Assembly (NCBI GenBank): GCA_003490025.1
Contig: DNJC01000023.1
Span: 18,897 to 80,792, forward strand
Source of the DNA: Geobacter sp.
GTDB taxonomy: Bacteria; Desulfobacterota; Desulfuromonadia; Geobacterales; Geobacteraceae
Direction of reading: 5' to 3'
DNA length: 61,896 nt
The notes below the pieces were generated by a model. It was not told where the DNA came from. It searched no databases and saw nothing but the letters and a program-made list of their open reading frames with translations. This document shows positions 26,083 to 36,600 of this stretch, in pieces (the first letter of the stretch is position 1; each line of letters opens with the position of its first letter). The position numbers were made by a program, and so were the translations under genes.

Positions 26083-26865
26083 TTACTTGTGATAGCCGAG
26101 CTTGTGGGAGATCTCTTCGCCGGAGCGGATCACCAGCGGGATCAGCTCCTTCTCCAGCCGCTCGTCGGTGAAGCGCATCGAGGGGCCGGAGATGCTCACC
26201 GCGCCGATGATCCTGCGGGTGTAGTCGCGGATCGGGGCGCCGACGCACTTGACGCCGACGTCCATCTCCTCGTCGTCGATGGCGTAACCCTGGTCGGCGA
26301 TCAACTTGAGGTGCTTCTTCAGCTCCTCCCGGTCGGTGACCGTCTTCGGGGTGTAGCGCTTCATCTCCTTGACGGGTAGGTAGTTCTCCAGTTCCTCGTC
26401 CGTCATGTAGGCGATCTGGACCTTTCCCGCCGCGGTGCAGTAGGCCGGGAGCCTCGCCCCCACCCTCGGCACGACCCTCACGGTCAGGTCGGTCTCGACC
26501 ACGTCGAGGTACACGATGTGCGCCTCCTTGAGGATCGCCACGTAGGTGGTCTCGTTGCACTCCTTCACCAGAGCCTCGAGCACCGGGCGCGACTGCCGCA
26601 GGAGCCCCATCTGTTTTATGAAGGTCTGCCCGAGCTCCAGGGTCTTCAGACCCAGCCGGTAGTTTTCCGTGACCTTGTTCTGCTCGATGTAGTTTCTCGA
26701 CTCGAGAGTGGCCAGAAGCCGGAAAACGTTGTTTTTGTGGAGCTTCAGCCTCTTGCTCAACTCCGTCACGCCAAGCTCGTCCACCTCGTCGTGAAACTGT
26801 TCCAGGAGGTCGAGGGCATGGGAAACTGCCTGAATGATGTATTCCGATTTCTCTTTTTTCGCCAT
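26083..26865 (-). CDS. IclR-family transcriptional regulator
   Basis: This 260-residue regulator has an N-terminal winged helix-turn-helix (about 8-70, ALDLLEQF, LSKRLKLHKNNVFRLLATLE) and a C-terminal IclR effector domain (about 80-255). The effector domain carries the usual GARLPAYCTAAGK, DDEEMDVGVKCVGAPI and ISGPSMRF stretches. The ATG at 26865 is preferred over an upstream GTG; GGGTG precedes it. IclR proteins sense small organic acids and usually act on adjacent genes. No obvious metabolic target adjoins, so it may act in trans or control the divergent histidine kinase gene at 27190. Confidence 0.9.
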   Translation of the reverse strand: MAKKEKSEYIIQAVSHALDLLEQFHDEVDELGVTELSKRLKLHKNNVFRLLATLESRNYIEQNKVTENYRLGLKTLELGQTFIKQMGLLRQSRPVLEALVKECNETTYVAILKEAHIVYLDVVETDLTVRVVPRVGARLPAYCTAAGKVQIAYMTDEELENYLPVKEMKRYTPKTVTDREELKKHLKLIADQGYAIDDEEMDVGVKCVGAPIRDYTRRIIGAVSISGPSMRFTDERLEKELIPLVIRSGEEISHKLGYHK

Positions 26866-26907
26866 TGGCTGCACCCTGTTTTATGGTAGAAAAATTTCAA
26901 ACATTAT

Positions 26908-26936
26908 TGTCTAGGCCATTCGAGAACCGCTGTCAA
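26908..26936 (-). promoter_or_regulatory. Possible sigma-70 promoter of the IclR gene
   Basis: On the minus strand TTGACA (26931-26936) is followed after 17 bases by TAGACA (26908-26913). The -35 box is perfect and the -10 box is weak. Confidence 0.4.
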
Positions 26937-27189
26937 GAAAATAAATTACTTGCTAAACAGTTTTAATGTGAGTACACTCGCCCCATCGCGAAGCCCTCGA
27001 AAAAGCGCGCCGGCAAGGGGCGGTAAAACAGGACGGGAGCAGGCACGGCGGCAGCCCGGGCACGCCCGTTAAAACCAGCACATAAAATATAGAATAACGT
27101 TTTAAAAAAGTCAAGCCACAAAAGCAGCGTCTCACTGCGACATTGAACCCGCGACGGTCCCGACCGGGGGGTGAACTGCGGAGAGCACC
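26937..27189. other. Intergenic region before the haem-sensing kinase
   Basis: No gene was seen. AT-rich patches around 26938-26960 and 27075-27115 fit promoter DNA for the kinase, but no convincing hexamer pair was found. It contains no copy of the TGTAT-N9-ATACA element. Confidence 0.4.
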
Positions 27190-28824
<1,635 letters not shown>

Positions 28825-28835
28825 AAAGCGTATAC

Positions 28836-28862
28836 CGCGCCCCCCCCGAAACGGGGGGCGCG
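28836..28862 (+). terminator. G:C-rich hairpin after the kinase gene
   Basis: A 10-bp stem CGCGCCCCCC/GGGGGGCGCG lies just after the stop. The T-run is missing, so intrinsic termination is uncertain. Confidence 0.45.
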
Positions 28863-29028
28863 GGCGCAACTGCGCGGAAGAAAACGATTGACAGAGCCAA
28901 GGCAATATTGCTAGTTTACCGTCGGGCTCTCCCCCGGCTTCCGGGGGCGCGAACGCCCGCTTGAGCCTCATACCCGGCCGGCCCGGGGTGAGCGGCAGAC
29001 AACGACAGCACTTAAAATCGGAGCAGCA

Positions 29029-29238
29029 GTGAACATCACCACCAACGGCGAAGCCGTATCCACCGAACCCGTCACGGTACAGGAATTCCTCGCCTCCGTG
29101 GGGATCGACCCGCGCCGGGTAGCCGTCGAACTGAACCTGGAGATCCTTCCCAAGGCGCAGTACCAGGAGACCCTCCTCAAGGAGGGAGACTCGCTGGAGA
29201 TCGTCCATTTCGTGGGAGGGGGCGCCCCCCTCGGCTGA
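29029..29238 (+). CDS. thiS: Sulfur carrier protein ThiS with residues beyond Gly-Gly
   Basis: This is a ubiquitin-fold sulfur carrier for thiazole formation in thiamin synthesis. The 69-residue product has the family pattern VTVQEFL, RRVAVELN and GDSLEIVHFVGGG. A working carrier must end in Gly-Gly to be adenylated and thiocarboxylated; here APLG follows the GGG before the stop. Either the tail is removed, or an alternative end is used. The GTG start follows GGAG. It heads thiS-thiG-thiE. I looked for a TPP riboswitch in the 200 bases upstream and did not find its conserved core. Confidence 0.88.
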   Translation: MNITTNGEAVSTEPVTVQEFLASVGIDPRRVAVELNLEILPKAQYQETLLKEGDSLEIVHFVGGGAPLG

Positions 29239-29399
29239 CCGCCGGGCGCTTCAGGCGTCCAGGTCCCCGGGCCGCGAGCTTCAGCCAACGACCCTCCCCT
29301 GCCAGCCGTCTCTCTTTACGAAACCCGACAGCGCCGGGTCCCCCCGAGCCTTCGCCGAACCCGACCATTAATCCGGATACAACGATTGGAGAATAGAAG

Positions 29400-30182
29400 A
29401 TGCCCGAAACCACCGACAAACTCGTCATCGCAGGACGCGAATTCGACTCCCGCCTCATGGTCGGCACCGGCAAGTACGCCGATTTCCACGAGATGGTCCG
29501 CGCCATCGAGGTCTCCGGCGCGCAGATCATCACCGTCGCGGTCAGGAGGGTCAACATCTCCGACCGGAGCAAGGAATCGCTGCTGGACCACATAGACCTG
29601 AAGAAGTACACGCTCCTCCCCAACACCGCCGGCTGCTACACCGCCGAGGACGCCATCCGGACCTGCCGGCTGGCGCGCGAGGCCGGCCTCTCCGACTTCG
29701 TGAAGCTGGAGGTGCTGGGTGACGAGAGAACCCTGTTCCCGAACAACGAGGAACTCCTGAAGGCGGCGGCGGTCCTCATCGCCGACGGCTTCACCGTCCT
29801 CCCCTACACCAGCGACGACCCCATCGTCTGCAAGAAGCTGGAGGACCTGGGGTGCGCCGCCGTGATGCCGCTCGGTGCGCCGATCGGAAGCGGCCTCGGC
29901 ATCAGGAACCCCTACAACATCAGGATCATCCTGGAGACGGTCAAGGTACCGGTCATCGTCGACGCGGGGGTCGGGACCGCCTCCGACGCCGCCATCGCCA
30001 TGGAGCTTGGCTGCCACGGCGTCCTGATGAACACCGCCATCGCCGGGGCCAAGGACCCGGTCGCCATGGCAGAGGCGATGAAGCTCGCCGTCCAGGCGGG
30101 GAGGCTCGCCTACCTGGCCGGCCGCATCCCGATGAAGCTCCACGCCAGCGCCTCGTCCCCCCTGGCAGGTCTCATCGCGTGA
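29400..30182 (+). CDS. thiG: Thiazole synthase
   Basis: ThiG condenses deoxyxylulose phosphate, dehydroglycine and ThiS-thiocarboxylate into the thiamin thiazole. The 260-residue TIM barrel is of normal length. It has the opening LVIAGREFDSRLMVGTGKY, the Schiff-base lysine in KLEVLGD (K102), and the phosphate-binding glycines in VDAGVGTASDAA. The ATG at 29400 follows GGAGAATAGA. Its stop overlaps the GTG start of thiE, so the two are translationally coupled. The dehydroglycine-forming partner (ThiH or ThiO) is not in this window. Confidence 0.96.
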   Translation: MPETTDKLVIAGREFDSRLMVGTGKYADFHEMVRAIEVSGAQIITVAVRRVNISDRSKESLLDHIDLKKYTLLPNTAGCYTAEDAIRTCRLAREAGLSDFVKLEVLGDERTLFPNNEELLKAAAVLIADGFTVLPYTSDDPIVCKKLEDLGCAAVMPLGAPIGSGLGIRNPYNIRIILETVKVPVIVDAGVGTASDAAIAMELGCHGVLMNTAIAGAKDPVAMAEAMKLAVQAGRLAYLAGRIPMKLHASASSPLAGLIA

Positions 30183-30841
30183 GAGAGTTCGAATCCCCCT
30201 GGATAGACTTCAACCTGTACCTCATCACCGGTCGGGCTGAAACGCTGGGGCGCCCCCTCGAGTTCGTGGTCGAGGAGGCGTTGAGGGGGGGGGTGCGCGC
30301 CGTGCAGTACCGGGACAAGGACGCGAGCACCAAGGAACTCTACGAAACGGCCTACGAGCTGCGCCGCCTCACCTCGCGCTACGGCGCCAAGCTGATCATC
30401 AACGACCGCGCCGACGTGGCGCTCAGCGTCGACGCGGACGGGGTGCATATCGGCAGCGCCAGCCTCCCGCTCTACAAGGTGAGAAGGCTCCTCGGCGAGA
30501 AGAAGCTGATCGGCGTCTCCTGCCACAACCAGGTGCAGGCGATCACGGCCCAGGAGATGGGGGCCGACTTCATCACCTTCGGCCCGGTCTTCCACACCCC
30601 CTCCAAGGCCCCGTTCGGGGAGCCGGTCGGGCTGGAAAAGCTGAAGGGGGTCGCCGAGATGCTCCAGGTACCCGTCTTCGCCCTGGGTGGCATCAACAAG
30701 GGGAACTGCGCCGAGGCGGTCAGCTGCGGCGTGCGCGGCGTGGCCCTCATCTCGGCGATACTCTCCGCGACGGAACCCCGCGAGGCGGCCCGCGGAATCC
30801 TCTCCCTCATGCCCCCGCTGGAGCAGGGGGAACACGGATGA
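30179..30841 (+). CDS. thiE: Thiamine-phosphate synthase
   Basis: ThiE joins the thiazole phosphate and the pyrimidine pyrophosphate to give thiamine monophosphate. The 220-residue TIM barrel has the family motifs AVQYRDKDAS, KLIINDRADVAL, DGVHIG, GVSCHN, FITFGPVFHTPSK and FALGGI. The start is GTG, overlapping the thiG stop (GTGA), and the stop overlaps the next ATG (ATGA), so three genes are coupled. The first ~10 residues precede the usual NLYLITGR start of the fold, and a later initiation is not available. Confidence 0.95.
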   Translation: MREFESPWIDFNLYLITGRAETLGRPLEFVVEEALRGGVRAVQYRDKDASTKELYETAYELRRLTSRYGAKLIINDRADVALSVDADGVHIGSASLPLYKVRRLLGEKKLIGVSCHNQVQAITAQEMGADFITFGPVFHTPSKAPFGEPVGLEKLKGVAEMLQVPVFALGGINKGNCAEAVSCGVRGVALISAILSATEPREAARGILSLMPPLEQGEHG

Positions 30842-31800
30842 GCAACGGGCCGATACACAGCGATCTGCGCATCAACTCCTACGGATCCTACCTGAGAAGG
30901 CGCTTCTCCTGCCGGGTCAGCAAGGTGAACGTCGACGGCGGCTTCACCTGCCCGAACCGGGACGGAAGCCGCGGCACCGGCGGCTGCATCTACTGCGACA
31001 ACAGCTCGTTCTCCCCCAAGGAGACCGTCGCCCTGATCCCGATCGAGGAGCAGATGGCGGCCGGGATGGCCTACCACAGGACCCGGCTCGGGAGCGAGAA
31101 GTTCATCGTCTACTTCCAGAAGTTCACCAACACCTACGGCGACCCGCAGCGCCTTGGCGACCTCTACCGCCGGGCCCTGGACCACCCGGACGTCCTCGGC
31201 ATCTCGGTCGGAACCAGGCCCGATTCCATCTCCGACGCCGCCATCGATCTCCTGAGCGACCTGGCCCGCGACCGCTACGTCTGCGTCGAGCTGGGGCTTC
31301 AGTCGATGGACGACGCGATCCTCTCCCGCATCAACCGGGGGCACACCTTCTCCGAGTACCTGAACGCGGTGGAGCGCCTTGCCGGCCGGGGGCTGGAGAT
31401 CTGCACCCACCTCATCTACGGCTTCCCCGGCGAGACCCGGGGCGGTTTCCTGAAGAGCGCGCGGCTCCTCTCGTCGCTTCCGGTCAACTCGGTGAAGCTG
31501 CACCAGCTGCACGCGGTCGAAGGGACCGAGCTCGCCCGGATGTACCGGGACGGGAGCTACCCCCCGATCTCCCTTGAGGAGTACCTGGGTGCCGCCTGCG
31601 ATTTCCTGGAGGAACTCTCCCCGAGGATCTCCATCCAGAGGCTCTACGGCTCTGCCCCCCTCGCCATCCGGGTCGCCCCCAACTGGAACCTGAAGAACAA
31701 CCAGATGTGGTACGCGGTGGTGAACGAGCTGAAGCGGCGCGGCAGCTGGCAGGGGTGCCGGTTCGGCGACCAGGCGAGGGCGGCGAACGGCGAATGGTAG
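30838..31800 (+). CDS. Radical SAM protein of the YhcC/TIGR01212 family
   Basis: This 320-residue radical SAM protein has the family opening RINSYGSYLRRRF and the cluster-binding CPNRDGSRGTGGCIYC. This spacing (C-x11-C-x2-C) is typical of the YhcC group and not the common CX3CX2C. Elp3-like downstream motifs GISVGTRPDS, ELGLQS and CTHLIYGFPGE follow. The enzyme's reaction is not established in the family. It overlaps the end of thiE by four bases, so it is transcribed with the thiamin genes. It is not ThiH. Confidence 0.88.
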   Translation: MSNGPIHSDLRINSYGSYLRRRFSCRVSKVNVDGGFTCPNRDGSRGTGGCIYCDNSSFSPKETVALIPIEEQMAAGMAYHRTRLGSEKFIVYFQKFTNTYGDPQRLGDLYRRALDHPDVLGISVGTRPDSISDAAIDLLSDLARDRYVCVELGLQSMDDAILSRINRGHTFSEYLNAVERLAGRGLEICTHLIYGFPGETRGGFLKSARLLSSLPVNSVKLHQLHAVEGTELARMYRDGSYPPISLEEYLGAACDFLEELSPRISIQRLYGSAPLAIRVAPNWNLKNNQMWYAVVNELKRRGSWQGCRFGDQARAANGEW

Positions 31801-31813
31801 TTTCAGGAGGAAT

Positions 31814-32470
31814 ATGAAGAGCGTGAAACTGAAGGGGGCGGCTGAAACGCTGCCGATCGGCAAGATCCTCTGCATCGGGAGGAACTACGCGGACCACATC
31901 AAGGAGCTGGGTAACGAGACCCCCGAGCGCCCCGTCATATTCATGAAGCCCGCCTCCTGCGTCATAGGAGAGGGGGAAGAGATCGTGATCCCCCCCTACT
32001 CCGACGACTGCCACCACGAGGCGGAACTCGCCATCCTGATCGGGACCGGCGGGAGGGAGATCCCGGCGGACAGGGCGTTATCCCATGTCGCGGGCTACGG
32101 GGTCGCCATCGACCTGACCCTCAGGGACGTGCAGGCCGAGCAGAAGAAAAAAGGTCTCCCCTGGGAGATAGCGAAGGGGTTCGATACCGCCTGCCCCCTC
32201 TCGGCGTTCGTCCCGGCGGGCGAGGTCGCCGACCCGCAGCGGCTCAGGATCATGCTTTCCGTGAACGGGGAGCCGCGCCAGGACGGCTCGACCGAGCTGA
32301 TGATCCACCGCATACCGGAGCTGATCAGCTACCTCTCCTCCATCTTCACGCTGGAACCGGGGGACCTGGTGCTCACCGGCACCCCCGCCGGGGTGGGCCG
32401 GATCAAGAGCGGCGACGGGGTCGTGGCCGAGATTCCCGGGGTCGGGAAATTAAGCGTAACTGTGCGTTGA
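31814..32470 (+). CDS. Fumarylacetoacetate hydrolase family protein
   Basis: This 218-residue FAH-fold enzyme has the family sequence ILCIGRNYADH, the metal-binding acidic residues in HHEAELAILIG, the VAIDLTLRDVQ segment, and the end VLTGTPAGVG. Members are Mg2+- or Mn2+-dependent hydrolases or decarboxylases of oxo-acids, often acylpyruvase or oxaloacetate decarboxylase. The exact substrate cannot be told. AGGAGG precedes the ATG, 13 bases after the radical SAM gene, so it probably belongs to the same transcript. Confidence 0.9.
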   Translation: MKSVKLKGAAETLPIGKILCIGRNYADHIKELGNETPERPVIFMKPASCVIGEGEEIVIPPYSDDCHHEAELAILIGTGGREIPADRALSHVAGYGVAIDLTLRDVQAEQKKKGLPWEIAKGFDTACPLSAFVPAGEVADPQRLRIMLSVNGEPRQDGSTELMIHRIPELISYLSSIFTLEPGDLVLTGTPAGVGRIKSGDGVVAEIPGVGKLSVTVR

Positions 32471-32498
32471 AACAGCAAACCAAAAGGGAGGGACATCT

Positions 32499-32642
32499 AT
32501 GGAGAACGAGAAGACCTGCCCCGACTGCCAGGGGCTGATGCTGCTGATGCCCGGCTGAGGCGGCCTCTTCTGGCGGTGCCAGAAGTGCGGAAAGAAGATC
32601 CCGATGAGCGCCGACGGCGCCAAAGGGTGCAGCTGCAAATAG
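32499..32642 (+). CDS. Tiny zinc-ribbon protein with an in-frame UGA (candidate selenoprotein or nonsense mutant)
   Basis: The ATG at 32499 has GGGAGGG upstream and starts a frame with TCPDC. An in-frame TGA follows at codon 20 (32556-32558), then GGLFWRC, CQKC and a C-terminal CSC, ending at TAG (32640-32642) directly before a terminator. Reading through gives 47 residues with a complete C-x2-C/C-x2-C ribbon like those of topoisomerase C4 zinc fingers. The intact frame beyond the TGA argues that it is or recently was translated. A perfect 8-bp hairpin with a GGU loop lies 16 bases after the TGA, within the bacterial SECIS geometry. Alternatively the TGA replaced an Arg codon, since topoisomerase fingers often have a basic residue here. 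Confidence 0.6.
32567..32585 (+). promoter_or_regulatory. SECIS-like hairpin after the in-frame UGA
   Basis: CTTCTGGC pairs perfectly with GCCAGAAG around a three-base GGT loop. There are 16 bases between the TGA and the loop, and the loop begins with G. Both agree with the known bacterial SECIS rules (UGA-to-loop distance of about 16-37, G in the first two loop positions). It also encodes part of the zinc ribbon, so it could be coincidental. Confidence 0.5.
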
Positions 32643-32676
32643 AAAAAAGGGGATCCCGTCCGGGGTCCCCTTTTTC
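32643..32676 (+). terminator. Rho-independent terminator after the zinc-ribbon gene
   Basis: AAAAAGGGGATCCC pairs with GGGGTCCCCTTTTT across a short loop and is followed by CTTTG. It begins one base after the TAG at 32642, marking that TAG as the real gene end. Confidence 0.82.
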
Positions 32677-32753
32677 TTTGCCGATTGGCCATCGTCTTCC
32701 GCCGGCGGCCCTCCAGCAGAGGAGGGGGACGGGTGCGCTTCGCCGCTAGAGAG

Positions 32754-33203
32754 CTACAGCAGGAAGTCGACCACGAGCCCCTTGATCTTGATGATCTGCG
32801 CCACGATCCTGATGTGGTCCTTCTGCTCGCGCATCACCAGGTGGTAGAGGAGGTCCGCCTCCTTGTCGACCACCGCGATCACCTCGTGGGCGCGCCCGGC
32901 GATCCCGCCGCTCAGAAGCTCCATCCGGTACGCCTCGGCGGAGACCTTCCTCGCCATGGTGCCGAGCAGTTCGCGGAACACCTTGAAGTTGGCGATGGTC
33001 GGCTCCTGCTCCAGGGCGTCCCCCGCCTTGTCTATCTCATCCTTCAACCGCTGCAGTTCCCCCTGGTACTCGGCGGAACTCTTCGCGACGGCGGTGAGCC
33101 GCCCGGCGAAGAGGGGGGCGCTTCCCCCTGCCACGCCCTTGGCGGGGGTCCCCTTCCCCTTCTTGGCGATGCTGCGGGAATCGCTTTTCTCGTCAATACG
33201 CAT
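32754..33203 (-). CDS. YaaR family (DUF327) protein
   Basis: This 149-residue cytoplasmic protein has the YaaR/DUF327 pattern: a disordered basic N-terminus (about 1-35), then a mostly helical body with YQGELQRLKDEIDKAGDAL, FRELLGTMARKVSAEAYRME and the C-terminal IVAQIIKIKGLVVDFLL. Function is not established; in some genomes the family lies near flagellar or motility genes. It is preceded on the minus strand by the cold-shock gene, but a terminator separates them. Confidence 0.8.
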   Translation of the reverse strand: MRIDEKSDSRSIAKKGKGTPAKGVAGGSAPLFAGRLTAVAKSSAEYQGELQRLKDEIDKAGDALEQEPTIANFKVFRELLGTMARKVSAEAYRMELLSGGIAGRAHEVIAVVDKEADLLYHLVMREQKDHIRIVAQIIKIKGLVVDFLL

Positions 33204-33256
33204 GTCGCACCTGGGGAGGAACCTGGTTGACCGCTGAAGGGATCGGCCAGCGGAAT

Positions 33257-33286
33257 CAAAAAAGGCCCCGAATGAGCTTCGGGGCC
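33257..33286 (-). terminator. Terminator after the cold-shock gene
   Basis: On the minus strand the stem GGCCCCGAA/TTCGGGGCC is followed by TTTTTTG. It closes the cold-shock transcript before the YaaR gene. Confidence 0.82.
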
Positions 33287-33308
33287 GAAAGATGGTCGGG
33301 GATGTCGA

Positions 33309-33509
33309 CTAGCTTTTCACCACGTTGGCAGCCTGCGGCCCCTTGGTCCCCTGGACGACCTCGAAGGTGACGTGATCCCCCTCGGCTAGAGACTTGAACC
33401 CGTCGCCCTGGATGGACGAGAAGTGGACGAAGACGTCGACCCCGTTATCCTGCTCGATAAAGCCGAACCCCTTCGCGTCGTTGAACCATTTGACCACACC
33501 GTTTGCCAT
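33309..33509 (-). CDS. Cold-shock domain protein (CspA family)
   Basis: This 66-residue single cold-shock domain has RNP1 KGFGFI (13-18), RNP2 VFVHF (26-30) and the conserved WFN start, and it ends in VVKS. Such proteins bind single-stranded RNA and DNA and act as RNA chaperones. An AGGAG-A stretch precedes the ATG. The transcript has a long, strongly structured leader (see 33544-33625), as in other csp mRNAs, so control at the RNA level is likely. Confidence 0.95.
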   Translation of the reverse strand: MANGVVKWFNDAKGFGFIEQDNGVDVFVHFSSIQGDGFKSLAEGDHVTFEVVQGTKGPQAANVVKS

Positions 33510-33543
33510 TACTTTTTCTCCTGTTGCCGCATCGTTTGTTATC

Positions 33544-33625
33544 GGGGCGGCGGCTCGCGCCGCCGCCCCCTTTGCGTCTTTGACGCATCACCTGCCGTAT
33601 TACACGTTTATCTCGAGCGTGTCAA
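33544..33625 (-). promoter_or_regulatory. Promoter and structured leader of the cold-shock gene
   Basis: On the minus strand TTGACA (33620-33625) and TAATAC (33597-33602) are 17 bases apart. Downstream, the leader can form a small hairpin (33574-33586, GCGTC/GACGC) and an 11-bp G:C hairpin (33544-33570) that sits about 35 bases before the start codon. Confidence 0.6.
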
Positions 33626-33668
33626 GTTCCGGCCGCGTGAAGACGCCTTGCCGTGCCGCCTGCCGGAT

Positions 33669-36413
<2,745 letters not shown>

Positions 36414-36480
36414 TTGAACCCTCCTTAAACGTTGTTAATAAATTTGAAGCTTAGAGTATACACATTATTTTGTAAAGGCA

Positions 36481-36515
36481 AAACAGCCGCCGGTGAAATT
36501 CACCGGAGGCTGTTT
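36481..36515 (-). terminator. Rho-independent terminator after glyS
   Basis: AAACAGCC-g-CCGGTGA pairs with TCACCGG-a-GGCTGTTT across AAT, and TTTTGCC follows on the minus strand. It separates glyQ-glyS from ppdK. Confidence 0.8.
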
Positions 36516-36600
36516 ACGTGAGCGTCATTGTGCGTCCGGAGCGACCGGGGAGAGCCCGTTCGGGTGATGCTGCCTCCCTTGCGCTCCGCGAACCGGTTCA

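Noticed and set aside
28888..28917. Possible sigma-70 promoter of thiS (TTGACA at 28888)
   Set aside because: The -35 box is perfect, but no -10 hexamer at 16-18 bases matches better than three of six positions.
28880..29028. Possible TPP riboswitch upstream of thiS
   Set aside because: The conserved TPP-aptamer core sequences (CTGAGA and the downstream CUGAU/UAAU parts) were not found; only ordinary G:C hairpins are visible.
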